Below are positions 1-11,138 of a DNA stretch of 64,000 nt, in pieces. Numbering within the stretch: the first letter of the stretch is position 1; each line of letters opens with the position of its first letter. This DNA comes from Anagrus nilaparvatae. Taxonomy: Eukaryota > Arthropoda > Insecta > Hymenoptera > Mymaridae. A program made the position numbers and the translations under genes. The stretch lies in NCBI GenBank assembly GCA_022575985.1, contig JAKSXM010000132.1, forward strand, positions 16,926,001-16,990,000, in the 5' to 3' direction. The notes under the pieces were generated by a model. That model was not told the origin of the DNA. It saw only the letters and a program-made list of their open reading frames with translations, and searched no databases.

Positions 1-452
1 TGGTTTATGTGAGACCGCCATTTCATGTCATAATCAATGTACAGGCCAAGGTTTTTTACCGTTTTAGATAATAGGATTTGAGCACCACCAAAGTAGAATG
101 AGATGTTTGTGTCGTATAAAGTGGAAGCTTTTTTACCAAAGATTATAAAATTTGTCTTTTCTATGTTGATTTTGAAATTGTTTGCAAGGCACAAATTTTT
201 AATTTCGTGAACATCATTTTGAAGAAGAGAAACACCAAAATTTAAGTCTTTGTAGGGGATCTGAAGATATATTTGGAGATTGTCTGCGAACATCAGTCTC
301 TTAGAGTATGAGATTTTCCGATCCAGGTCATTCATGTAAATGAGAAAAAGTAGAGGGCCCAAGACCAAGCCTTGTGGAACCCCGCTGATAATCTTAAGAG
401 TAGAGGAAGACTTATTTTCTAATATGACTGACTGGGTAAGGTTTGAGAGATA
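1..452 (-). pseudogene. LINE reverse transcriptase fragment, inverted copy
   Basis: Reverse complement of 4895-5346. On the minus strand it encodes VPQGLVLGPLLFLIYMNDL and the FADN variant of the YADD box, then runs off the window start. It is not a separate gene but the mirrored arm of the long inverted repeat. Confidence 0.8.
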
Positions 453-1059
453 CTATATTTTTCATTTAAAATATATTCCTTCCCTGTAAAAAATTTTGAC
501 CATAAATTGGTGATAATTTATGGTGATGGTGGGGTTTCGGGTTTATGGCCATAAATTATGGCCATCGGGTTGACGTTTCACCATAATTTTAAAAAAAAGT
601 TTTGTTTATTATTATTGTATAAAACCATTATTTATACCCCTCCAAGGCCCGTAGCAAGTGTAAAAAGGCCATAACTTTCTTCTAAACTCAAAATAAATAT
701 ATAAAAACGAGGTTTATAATTAAAACAGTAAAAATTAAAAAAATTATTTTAAATTAAATTTAAAAAAAAAATTTTTTTTTTTTACTTTTATTAACATAAA
801 TTAACAATAATAAATAAAATAATTAATTGTATATAGATTATTATGAACTATACATTACATAGTTATAAAAATAATTTAACATATATGTTATAAAAATAAT
901 TTAACATACATGGAAAAATATTTAAACTTAATTAAGAGTAAATAAAACATTATTAATTTTTTAAATAGATTTTTTAGTACAATATATTATATTTATGTAT
1001 ATGTTAAACCCCAAACGTGTAATTGACCATTTCATGAAATGGTGAACATTTTGACCAAT
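1..1059 (-). repeat. Left arm of a 1.06-kb inverted repeat
   Basis: Position n corresponds to the complement of 5347-n at both ends and at every point I checked, with no net insertion or deletion, so the arm looks identical to 4288-5346. It carries the reverse-transcriptase piece (1-452) and the roughly 600-bp non-coding block (453-1059). The window edge cuts the arm, so it may be longer. Confidence 0.9.
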
Positions 1060-1531
1060 TTATGAAATGGGCAAGCGCAATTTTTTTACACTATTTGGTC
1101 AATAATTTTAGAATGCATAAAAATCAGAAATCGGTATTGTATTCTTTAATTTTAATAATTAATAATTAAATATTCATTACTCCAGTCAAAATACGGGGGG
1201 GGGGGGGGTTGTATTTTTACTGGCGAACATGAGATTAGCTTTACTATACGTTTTTTGGGTCGCTGAACACGAAAATCGAGGTCATTTCGTAAAGAAATGA
1301 AAGAAAAGAAATGAAAAAGTTGTAAAAAGCTTTAAAAGGCAAATTTAAATTATTTTTAGGATGAAATGTCTCAATTATTGGTTCCTCATGTAAAATTTTT
1401 TATTTTTTGCATATTATAAGCTTCTTTTGAGACCCCAGAAGCTAAGAATACCGGTTTTTAAAAAAAGTATATGTGTGTGTGTGTACGTGTGTGTGGGTCG
1501 TATATATGAATAAATAATTGTAAATATGTAT

Positions 1532-1770
1532 ATACAGATACGTATCCAAAAAATTTTTTCCTAAGGTGCCGAAAAATTTTGGAGGGGACCAGAATCTAAT
1601 AATATTAAAATGATGGTTTGAATTTCTTAAATATCAATCAAAATTTAATTGTTTCTAATTTTAAATTGTTTATAAGCAATAGTTGTTAATAAAAAATTTA
1701 AAAATGTTGCTATTTTTTCAAAAATTTTTCATTTCGGGGGCACGGGGGGCCTCTGGATACGTGCCTGCAC
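1532..1770. repeat. Small inverted repeat with hAT-like ends inside the foldback
   Basis: ACAGATACGTATCC near 1532 mirrors GGATACGTGCCTGC near 1755. CAGG-ACGTATCCAG ends with G-rich inner sequence resemble hAT-type MITE ends. No convincing target duplication was found. Confidence 0.35.
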
Positions 1771-1984
1771 TGTTAAATACATTACTTGAAAACTTAATAT
1801 TTTTATATCATTATAAAAACAATTTTTTTTTTTATTAGATGTTTAAACAATTAAATTTTATGATAATTTGTATATTTATAAAAATATTTATTAATTTTCA
1901 TTTATTTTTATTAATTTTTAGTCGCATAATAGAAGGGAAAAGTGTTGAGTAACTGCTTGAAAATCTGCTTGAATTTGTTAAGTT

Positions 1985-2262
1985 CAAATAAACAAATAGG
2001 ACCTGTTAAATTTTTGTAATTTTTGGCTCATAAAAGCCTGAGATTCCAGATCTGGGCAACTTAGATCTAAATTCTGCTTGGCTCGTATTAAAGATCATTC
2101 AATTCTAGGGGGAGGTATCGTGGGAAATTTTCTTCGTGGGAATGATCTTCAATATGAGCCAAGCAGAATTTTGATCCAAGTTGTCCAGATCTGGAAACTC
2201 AGGCTTTTATGAGCCAAAAATTACAAAAATTTAACAATTCCTATTTATTTAAACAAATAAAC
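1985..2262. repeat. Hairpin with arms of about 120 bp
   Basis: GGCTCATAAAAGCCTGAGA at about 2025-2043 and CAGATCTGGGCAACTTAGAT mirror the run at about 2140-2240 (CCAGATCTGGAAACTCAGGC, then TTTTATGAGCC). The loop is only about 35 bases, around CTAGGGGGAGGTATCGTGGG. Confidence 0.7.
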
Positions 2263-3019
2263 ATTTTCAATTTCTTTTTTATATTCTTGTAACAAATACT
2301 GAAAAGCTTTGATTCTTTCGTTAAAAAATTATTATAAATAAATATATGGCTAAAATATTTCAGTTACAAATATGCTGCGCAAAAAACATCCCGAGGTGGA
2401 AAGGGCGACCTTAAAAGAATAGAGCATTTTTTTTAAATAAACATTGCTTCATTTTTTAATTTTTTTTAGATTTCTTAATTTTGGGGAAATGATTATTTCT
2501 AGTTGAATACACATATTAAAGTGTTTAAGAATCTATTAATAATGGATTCTATAAAATTTATAAGTTTTGTAAACACTAATTAGATAAATAAATAAAAACT
2601 TTGTTTCCATGAATATTCAAAAAATTACTTACTCATAATTAAATTTGCTATCACAAAAGTAGTACACTTTCTCAATATTTTACATAAATTTGTAAATATA
2701 ATTATGAAATTAATTAGAATTTAAATACAATCATTTTGCTTTTCTCCTGAAACTCTAAGAAAACTTTTTCATTTCTTTTCTTTCATTTCTTTACGAAATG
2801 ACCTCGATTTTCGTGTTCAGCGACCCAAAAAACGTATAGTAAAGCTAATCTCATGTTCGCCAGTAAAAATACAACCCCCCCCCCGTATTTTGACTGGAGT
2901 AATGAATATTTAATTATTAATTATTAAAATTAAAAAATAGAATACCGACTTCTGATTTTTATGGATTCTAAAATTATTGACCAAATAGTGTAAAAAAATT
3001 GCGCTTGACCATTTCATAA

Positions 3020-4287
3020 ATAAATTGAGATTACTCAATCTAAAACGAGACGCGACCAGCAGACGTTATACCAGGACAGGGTCTCGTAGTCTTCTTAACG
3101 AATTCCTGGCCTTATCCAACTTATATGAAGAAAAATCTGAGGCAGCTCGACACGCATATATGCATAATCGCATATGCAACACCCTAGACAGGAAAGGCAA
3201 CTTTTGGAAAGAATTGAAAACCCTGGGACTTATTCCTAAAGCCAGTGACGCTCTTCATGGTTTTCTACCTGAAGAGCTGAACTCCTTTTTCTCTAATATA
3301 TCGATATCCCCTGACGACGACCTAATTGATGCGCTTAATGTTATTAATGAAGCTCCTCCTGATGGCTTTACTTTTAAAAGAGTATCTAAAAACGATGTCA
3401 TACTAGCTGTCTCACATTTTAATTCTCAAGATAAAGGAGATGATGGCATTCCTCCAAGCATAATAGTGAAAGCATTACCAACCATTGCCTCCCATCTCAC
3501 TAAACTGTTTAATGCCTCACTGCTAAAAGGAATCTTTCCATCATCATGGAAAAAATCTAAAATCTTAGCGCTTAAAAAAGTGCCAGTCCCGTCATCAACA
3601 ACTGACTGCAGGCCCATAGCACTACTGTGCTTTCTATCGAAGGTCCTTGAGAAGCTCGCCCATGACCAAGTTGTCAGCTATTTAAATAAAACAAAGATAT
3701 TAGATCCCCTTCAAACGGGTTTTAGAAAACATCACAATACTCAAACAGCCTTAATCAAGCTCGTAGATGACATACAAATGGGTAAAGAAAATAAAATGGC
3801 CACTTTGTTACTTCAGTTCGACTTCTCAAAGGCCTTCGACAATGTCTCTCCATCATTATTACTTAAAAAGCTAAAGAACGTTGGTTTTTCAAAAACATCG
3901 TTACACTGGTTCTGGACATATCTTACTGGCAGATCTACATGTGTATCAACCAAAACATCAACGTCGCCTTACATTGATATAAATATTAGAGTGCCCCAAG
4001 GATCTGTCCTTGGGCCTCTTCTTTTCTGTTTATACATGAATGACCTTAAAGACCACTTGCTAGACACTCGCATTTTCAGACTATTATATGCTGACGATCT
4101 ACAGATTTATGTACAAGTACCTACTAACAAAATTACTGAGGGCATTTCAAGTCTTTCACAATCTGCTAAAATAGTTGCCAAATGGGCAGAAACTAATCGT
4201 CTATCACTAAACATGAAAAAGACTCAAGCCATAGTTTTTGGTTCCTCACATACTATCAAACAGTTCACTAACTTAAGCATACCTAGT
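3020..4287 (+). pseudogene. Non-LTR retrotransposon reverse transcriptase, truncated at both ends (jockey-superfamily type)
   Basis: One open frame with no ATG at its left edge (it opens at TTG 3025), cut on the left by the foldback and on the right at about 4287. In order it shows a pre-RT region (FWKELKTLGLIPKASDAL), PIALLCFLSKVLEKL, LQTGFRKHHNTQTALIKLVD, box A FDFSKAFDNV, box B VPQGSVLGPLLFCLYMNDL, box C YADDLQIY intact, and box D LSLNMKKTQAIVFG. The catalytic aspartates are present, but the endonuclease and the C-terminal part are missing, so it cannot be active alone. It differs in sequence from the RT fragment at 4895-5872. Confidence 0.85.
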
Positions 4288-5346
4288 ATTGGTCAAAATG
4301 TTCACCATTTCATGAAATGGTCAATTACACGTTTGGGGTTTAACATATACATAAATATAATATATTGTACTAAAAAATCTATTTAAAAAATTAATAATGT
4401 TTTATTTACTCTTAATTAAGTTTAAATATTTTTCCATGTATGTTAAATTATTTTTATAACATATATGTTAAATTATTTTTATAACTATGTAATGTATAGT
4501 TCATAATAATCTATATACAATTAATTATTTTATTTATTATTGTTAATTTATGTTAATAAAAGTAAAAAAAAAAAATTTTTTTTTTAAATTTAATTTAAAA
4601 TAATTTTTTTAATTTTTACTGTTTTAATTATAAACCTCGTTTTTATATATTTATTTTGAGTTTAGAAGAAAGTTATGGCCTTTTTACACTTGCTACGGGC
4701 CTTGGAGGGGTATAAATAATGGTTTTATACAATAATAATAAACAAAACTTTTTTTTAAAATTATGGTGAAACGTCAACCCGATGGCCATAATTTATGGCC
4801 ATAAACCCGAAACCCCACCATCACCATAAATTATCACCAATTTATGGTCAAAATTTTTTACAGGGAAGGAATATATTTTAAATGAAAAATATAGTATCTC
4901 TCAAACCTTACCCAGTCAGTCATATTAGAAAATAAGTCTTCCTCTACTCTTAAGATTATCAGCGGGGTTCCACAAGGCTTGGTCTTGGGCCCTCTACTTT
5001 TTCTCATTTACATGAATGACCTGGATCGGAAAATCTCATACTCTAAGAGACTGATGTTCGCAGACAATCTCCAAATATATCTTCAGATCCCCTACAAAGA
5101 CTTAAATTTTGGTGTTTCTCTTCTTCAAAATGATGTTCACGAAATTAAAAATTTGTGCCTTGCAAACAATTTCAAAATCAACATAGAAAAGACAAATTTT
5201 ATAATCTTTGGTAAAAAAGCTTCCACTTTATACGACACAAACATCTCATTCTACTTTGGTGGTGCTCAAATCCTATTATCTAAAACGGTAAAAAACCTTG
5301 GCCTGTACATTGATTATGACATGAAATGGCGGTCTCACATAAACCA
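4288..5346 (+). repeat. Right arm of the 1.06-kb inverted repeat
   Basis: Mirror image of 1-1059. 4288-4894 is a non-coding AT-rich block with ends GGTCAAAATGTTCACC and GGTCAAAATTTTTTACAGGG, which may be an inserted element. 4895-5346 is LINE coding sequence. The mirror stops at 5346 only because the window starts there. Confidence 0.9.
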
Positions 5347-5948
5347 TATTATCAAATCAATAAACTTTGTTTTATACAGATTGAGACACTTCAAGCACCT
5401 AATCAACTCTAACCTTCGCAAGCAGCTTGTCACTGCTCTCATATTTCTACCTCTTGACTTAGGTGTTTTCCCCATAGGTAACCTACCCAAACATCAATAC
5501 TCTCACCTACAAAAATTATTAAATTTCTCAGTCAGGTATGTGTGTGACATCAGATTTCCTTCAAGAACTTCCCCTGACAGAATCAAACTTGGTTGGCTAA
5601 ATGTTAAACTTCGCGCTAAATACCTTAGCGCTGTTCATATCTTTAATATCCTAAATATTGGGAAACCCGACTACCTTAAGGAAAAAGTAAAAATCTACAT
5701 CCCCACTAGAAACCTTCGCCCGAAAAATCGTCCGCATTAAGTCGTGAACACATCTACAAATCATATATCCTTCTGTAACTCTCTTCCTGAAGAAATACGC
5801 CTGTCAAGCTCAGTTGAAGCCTTCAAGAGTAATTTACATCAACATCTCCTAGAGCTAGCTGGAAAAACGTGATTCAAATTTCCTATAAATTTTATCCCCT
5901 TTTCTCAGTTAAACATCGTAAATTAATAAATTAATAAATAAATAAATT
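4895..5948 (+). pseudogene. LINE 3' half: reverse transcriptase C-terminal part, one nonsense codon, 3' tail
   Basis: The frame opens YLSNLTQSVILENKSSS at 4895, runs through VPQGLVLGPLLFLIYMNDL and the C box FADNLQIY, where the second catalytic Asp of YADD is Asn. The thumb follows: NIEKTNFIIFG, VKNLGLYIDYDMKWRSHI, LRHFKHLINSNLRKQL. A TAA at 5738-5740 interrupts the frame, which goes on as VVNTSTNHISFCNSLPEEI, then AFKSNLHQHLLEL, to TGA at 5870-5872. A short 3' UTR ends in an AATAAATTAATAAATAAAT-type tail near 5925-5948, typical of LINE 3' ends. The RT is dead because of the D-to-N change and the missing N-terminal half. Confidence 0.85.
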
Positions 5949-6761
5949 ATCCTCTTTCCATTCTAAATCAATTAAAGTGCCTCCCCTTATAATAAGTGTT
6001 CCCTTTTTCACTCACTCCTAACGCTTTTTTTCCAAATTCAAAATTTTTCTTCAAATATTTGATGATTAATATTGTTACTTATTATAAAATTTTCAACATA
6101 TTAAATTTATCAAATTTAGTTAGTATATTTACAGCAACTTATTAAATTTTCAAATGTACTTCAAAATTTGTGTACAATCTTAGTATTAAATTGTTTTATT
6201 TAATTAGGTACTATTGTTTAGTTGGGAAAAAATTTAATTTCAATGTCGTTAAAGATTCAAAATTAATTTGTGAGAAGCATTCTCGTTATATTTATATCTT
6301 CTAAATCTAATGTTATTATGTTTTTGTTTATAAAAAAAAAAAAATTAGAAAATGTCTAAAAAATATTTGCTACTCCTTCATTTCACATATTACGTGAAAC
6401 TTTATTTTATCTTGCTCCTCAGTCCTCATATATATAATTATACTTTCCTGTTATGTAATTCTCAATTCACCTAACCTGAGAATAATATTAACCTATTCTA
6501 TATTATTCTATATACTAAAAACAAATCAATATTTTTCTATCCAAACTGAAATAAATTTTCACAAAATAATACTTAAAAATTTATAGGATATTTAAGGCAA
6601 AAATAAAATAATCAATTTTTCTATATGTATATTTTTTTTTTTGGTCAATTTATTCATATATAATATAATTATATTTGATAAATTATTTGCTAAAAATTTT
6701 TTTTTTTTAATTATACATTTCTTTTATTTTTAACAATTTCGAGCCTTAATTAAATAAAAAC

Positions 6762-6806
<45 letters not shown>

Positions 6807-7724
6807 ATATATATATAATTATTAATTAATTAATAATGTATATATTGCAAAGCTCTTAATATTTATTGCTTTTTATATAATCTTATTTTTAAATTACCAT
6901 TAATAAATAATAGAACAAAGGATTTTTTATAACCTCTTTAAAATTACAGAAATTTTTTTTTTAGCAATTTTTTATTTTAGGTTCATCTATATAAATATAT
7001 GACATACTTTTTTTTTTCTTTTAACAATTATATACATTATTTATTTATCTAATTTATTATATTCTAAAAAAATATTATTTTTATATATATTTATATATAT
7101 TTTTTTTTTGATAGAAACAAAATTTTTTTTTAATACCAATTGCTTGTTGAAGCTTATTAGAGAGATTATTATTTTTAGAGGATAAACATACCTTTTTTTT
7201 GTATTTTTTTATTTATTCTTTTTTTTTTATTTTTGAATTATTTTCATGTAATAGTAATTAATTAATTTAATACGATTAAGTGTGTCCTTTAGATTAAATT
7301 AAATTTAGTTTAGTATGAAATGAAAATTTTTTAATTAAGTAAACACTTATTTAATTAATTGAAATATTAGGAATTATTAACATTAAGGGCACACTCTTGT
7401 TATCATATTAAAGTCACAAAATAATTTTAACAAAATTAATTTTTATTTAATAGAAAACTACAGATTATTGTGACTTAAAAATTTTCATTATTTTACAGAA
7501 TACTGAATTTTTTTTTTTTACATACTACGACATACTTTTTATAGGATTCTTTAAATTTTTTATTATATAATTAAATACTTTATTCATTTTTATTTATAAT
7601 TTTTAAATATATTTTTTAGTATCATGTCCAACGTGGATAGAAATATGAATAAGTTTAATTTTTAAAGAAGCAAATTTGCGTTAAAATTTAAGATACAACA
7701 GAAAATTAAAAAAATTTGTTAGGG
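5949..7724. other. AT-rich intergenic DNA
   Basis: Nothing gene-like seen. There is a long (AT)n run at about 6762-6800 and many T-runs. No ORF with codon character. Confidence 0.6.
6762..6801. repeat. (AT)n microsatellite
   Basis: About 20 uninterrupted AT dinucleotides. Confidence 0.95.
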
Positions 7725-7930
7725 GTGTCCGGTTACCTAAAATATTGAATACCCAGTTCGAAAACATACAGTTTTTTCTTATTGGATTTTTAGGCAGAGA
7801 AATTTTTGATTTATTCTGTACCCACAGTTCAGTATCGAAAATTTTAAAACCTTTTTTGACCCAACCTAATCTGAAAAAATCTTGACCTTTCGGTTACCTT
7901 ATCTGAATCATCGGGTAACCCCACTCCCCT
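7725..7930. repeat. Small inverted-repeat element, about 205 bp
   Basis: TTAGGGGTGTCCGGTTACC at the left mirrors GGTAACCCCACTCCCCTAA at the right, imperfectly. The interior has no coding capacity. Confidence 0.5.
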
Positions 7931-7986
7931 AAAATTTAAATTAAAATCTTTTTCATATTTTTAAGCTCATAATTTTTTTAAATATA

Positions 7987-8110
7987 CACTGTCAGATTAG
8001 CCCACTTAAATTTTGCTTGAAAATTCAATCATTCACTTAAAATTCCAAGCATAAATCGTATATTTAACCAAACAGTTCAAGCAAATTTCAAGCGTAGCAA
8101 TCTAACAGTG
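7987..8110. mobile_element. MITE with CACTGT ends, 124 bp
   Basis: TA|CACTGTCAGATTAGC at the left mirrors AATCTAACAGTG at the right. The body carries GCTTGAAAATTC and CAAGCAAATTTCAAGC, words that recur near 9380, 9530, 24890, 35940-36058 and 16900-16990. A similar right end (CCTAACAGTGTATA) is at about 36046. Confidence 0.55.
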
Positions 8111-10559
8111 TCCTTAAAAGCATAAAAAAAAATTGTATACAATTAATTTGCTGATATATTAAATTCGAAATAGGCTTTCTCTATAACCGCTTATTGAGAG
8201 CGAAAATTCGCTTAACATTAAAAATTTTCTTAAATTGTATAAATTTTTAATGAATGAATAGAATTTGAAATTAAATTATTAAATGATAAAATCTTATATT
8301 ACAAAAACTATTATTTTTTTGTAAATAAAAAATAATTTCATTTATATAATAACAATATATTAATATATATATATAAATGTGCGATTTATTTTAATTAACC
8401 TCTTACATAATATCAATATAGATTTTTTGTGCATTTAATCAACAAGTCAGAGTTTCATTTAAGAATAATTAAAATTTTTTTAATTAATTAATTAATTGGA
8501 ATAAAATTATATTCTATAATATTTTTTAATATTTATGGTTATTTTTAATAGAAAAAGGCATGTTATTTAGTTTATGATCTCTCTAAGACACGTTTTAATT
8601 CATACATTTTTTTAAAAATTAAAATAGTAAGTTTTTTTTGAATTTTTAAAAATACATTTTTTAAACATTTAATTTTTTTGTATTAGAATAGAATTTTTTA
8701 TTATTTAAACAGTTTTGGAATTATTATTTAGATTTTTCTTTTTAATTAAATAATTATTAACTATTTATTATCAACTTTTTTTTATTATTTAAACGCACAT
8801 TTAATTTTTTTTGTTGAGGAAAACACATTATAGTTAATTAATTTTTTTTAGTTTAAAAACAATATTATTTATTTATTTTTACATGTATTTATAAAGATTA
8901 CTTTTAATACTGAAAATTTTTAATAATTCATTTTTATAATAAAATTTACCTGTTTTTGATTTAAAAAATGTAAAATTTTACCTTTTACTTAAATATTCAA
9001 ATAATTCTTCTTACTTTCATTTCAATTTCGTTGATAAAATAATATCTCAATTTTCAGCACTGATTTTCTAGAAAATCGAACTATGTTACAGCATTCCTCT
9101 ATTTTGTAGTAATAAAAAATATTCAAGGAAGGAGGGCAATGTGTTCACTGTAGTTGAATATTTTAAGCAAAATTGAACCTTACAGATGACTTAATTTTAA
9201 CACATTACGATGTTAAAGAAACCAAAGATTTAACAATTTTTTCGTGAAAAATTTACTTGGCATTTTTGACTCAAGTTTTTAATCAAATATTCTCAAAAGG
9301 GCAATTCTCAAAAGTTTGCGTAAAAATATATTTATCCAATAAATTAATAAATTTGAGTTACATGGTTACGCTGCTTTGCTTGAAAATTCAAGCCGAGTAT
9401 TTAATTTTTATAATACGCTCCTGATTTTCATCCTTATACCTTTTAATATCAGTAAAAAAAATGATCTGAATATCTTATTTATAACCAATATAAATATAAA
9501 GATTTTTAATTTTAAACAAATTCTTAATCTTGCTTGAAATTTCAAGAAATTCAAGCAACCCAACCATATATTTCAATTTGAATATTTAAGCAAGGAAATT
9601 TCACAGTAGGTTTTTACTTAAGTATCAAAACTTTACTATAAAATAAAGCAACCAAAAAAATGATCAAAAATCGTTAAAAACTTCACCCCAAAAATAAATA
9701 AAATTAAGTAATGGAAAAAATAAAACAAAAATACCAAATTAAATTAAAAAGGAAAAACGAAAATTTTTTATTATTACTTATATATTAATTAATAATAATA
9801 ATAATGTACGTATTTTTTTAATTAATATCAGTAAAATCTCTGAATTATTAAAATTTAATACCATTTTTTTCTATAATAGGCCTATATAAATATTAAATAT
9901 AATAATTTTATCACTTGGAATTATAACTTCACACGCGTAATACAACACATACATTCAAAAAATTACATAATTATATTTCAAAATACCATTTTTTTAAATT
10001 ATTTTTAGCAAAGCTCTATATTTTAATTAACTATAATTTTAATTTCTATATCAAACATTATTTAACATTTTTTTAATATTTTTTTTTTGATTTTTTTTAA
10101 TTATTTTTTTTATATATTTTTGCATAGAATATATTTATTTAAACAATTTTTTTTTAAGTAATTAATAAACTCTGATAATAATTTCAAATTTTGGAATGTT
10201 TTTTAATTTATAATAACAATAATAATAATAATAATTTTTGTTCATCAGGTTAGAGAGAGATAGAGAGATATTTGTTATTTTAAGATATAGTGAAAGAGAG
10301 CTTTACAGAAATTAAATAAAAATTATCAAAAAAAAATTTTCAAGTGCAAAATACTAGTATTATTATTATTATTATTGACCATAAAATATATACGAAAAAA
10401 TATTTTTTAACTGTATTTATTATTTTGAAGGCAGTCTGATGCGAAAAACACTGTGTAATATTTTTTAAGTACAATAATAATTAATTAATTAATTAACAAT
10501 CATTCTCATATAATTTTTTTTTATCATGGCAGTTTATCTCACATTTATTAATTTTCCTG
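8111..10559. other. AT-rich flank of the 3' end of GDAP2
   Basis: No gene seen. It holds poly-T/A tracts, scattered TCAAGCAA-type repeat words (9370-9600) and short (ATA)n/(TAA)n runs near 10206-10232 and 10357-10376. Confidence 0.55.
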
Positions 10560-10715
10560 CTCATTTTTATTTTTTTAAAAGTTATTTTATTTTTTTGGCA
10601 CTTAGCGCCCAACTATTATAATTATATTTTACATAAAATTAATTTTTTTTTCTTCACACATACACTTTTTTTTTTTAAACTCAACTAATATATAATTTTT
10701 TTTTTTAATTTAATA
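10560..10715 (-). terminator. Possible GDAP2 polyadenylation region
   Basis: On the minus strand AATAAA occurs at 10591-10586 and 10571-10566, after the end of the open extension. In DNA this AT-rich such hexamers are frequent, so this is weak evidence. Confidence 0.25.
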
Positions 10716-11084
10716 TTAAAGCGCAACAATTGGCGCATAATTATCTTCATTATTATTATTATTATTATTATTACAAAATCCTCGTCTTAAAAATGTATAA
10801 CCAAATAATTTCCTCGATTCTTCATTATCATTTCTAACATCTAATTTAATGATATTAATATCATGATTATCATAATAATAATTATAATAATTATTTCTAG
10901 TAAATTTACATTTTTTTAATTTATTATTATTATTATTATTGTTATTATTATAACCATGAACTTGAACTATAATTGGTGTTGTATGATGTAATGTACCATT
11001 TCTTAAGGTTGTTTTAATATTGCTGTTATTTAATAGTGATCGAGGAATATTAATGTCATCCCAGACGAGGATTGCAGCCGGCAG
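10716..11084 (-). other. Gdap2: In-frame 122-codon open extension after the GDAP2 stop (readthrough candidate)
   Basis: Directly after the GDAP2 TAA the same frame runs LPAAILVWDDINIPRSLL, continues through TPIIVQVHGY, an Asn run encoded by AAT repeats, a Tyr/Asn-rich patch, IIKLDVRNDNEESRKLFGY, TFLRRGFC, a second Asn run and EDNYAPIVAL, and ends at TAA (10718-10716). It has no internal stop although the DNA is extremely AT-rich, and its first 50 bases are GC-rich for this window. It contains no ATG, so it cannot be a separate ATG-initiated gene. Stop-codon readthrough is common in insects, though TAA is the least leaky stop. Alternatives are a splice variant that removes the stop (a GTAACT donor-like sequence overlaps the TAA), or a 3' UTR open by chance and low complexity. 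Confidence 0.5.
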
Positions 11085-11138
11085 TTACGTTGAATTTTGG
11101 GAACTCTGCTCTGGTTGGTAATACCTCAATCCGTTTAT
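11085..11138 (-). CDS. Gdap2: GDAP2 coding exon 11 and canonical stop
   Basis: Acceptor TTTTTGTTTAG, then INGLRYYQPEQSSQNST and TAA at 11087-11085. The human C-terminus aligns (ENGPYYTSYPP) and ends a few residues later, which supports this as the conserved stop. The reading frame does not close again until 10718-10716. Confidence 0.9.
   Translation of the reverse strand: MNGLRYYQPEQSSQNST

Larger units (their letters stand above)
1060..3018. mobile_element. Foldback DNA element with about 270-bp inverted ends
   Basis: 1060-1332 is about 97 percent complementary to 2762-3018. Within the arms, TA|CTCCAGTCAAAATACGGG at 1178 mirrors CCCGTATTTTGACTGGAG|TA ending at 2901. So a TA-flanked element 1180-2899 sits inside, or forms the core of, a wider palindrome (1060-1179 and 2900-3018). 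No transposase is present. The related element at 51450-52636 shares these ends and the motif GGTCGCTGAACACGAAAATC. Two small hairpins lie inside (1532-1770 and about 1985-2262). Confidence 0.75.

Noticed and set aside
3426..3617. 63-codon minus-strand ORF
   Set aside because: Shadow of the reverse-transcriptase frame on the plus strand.
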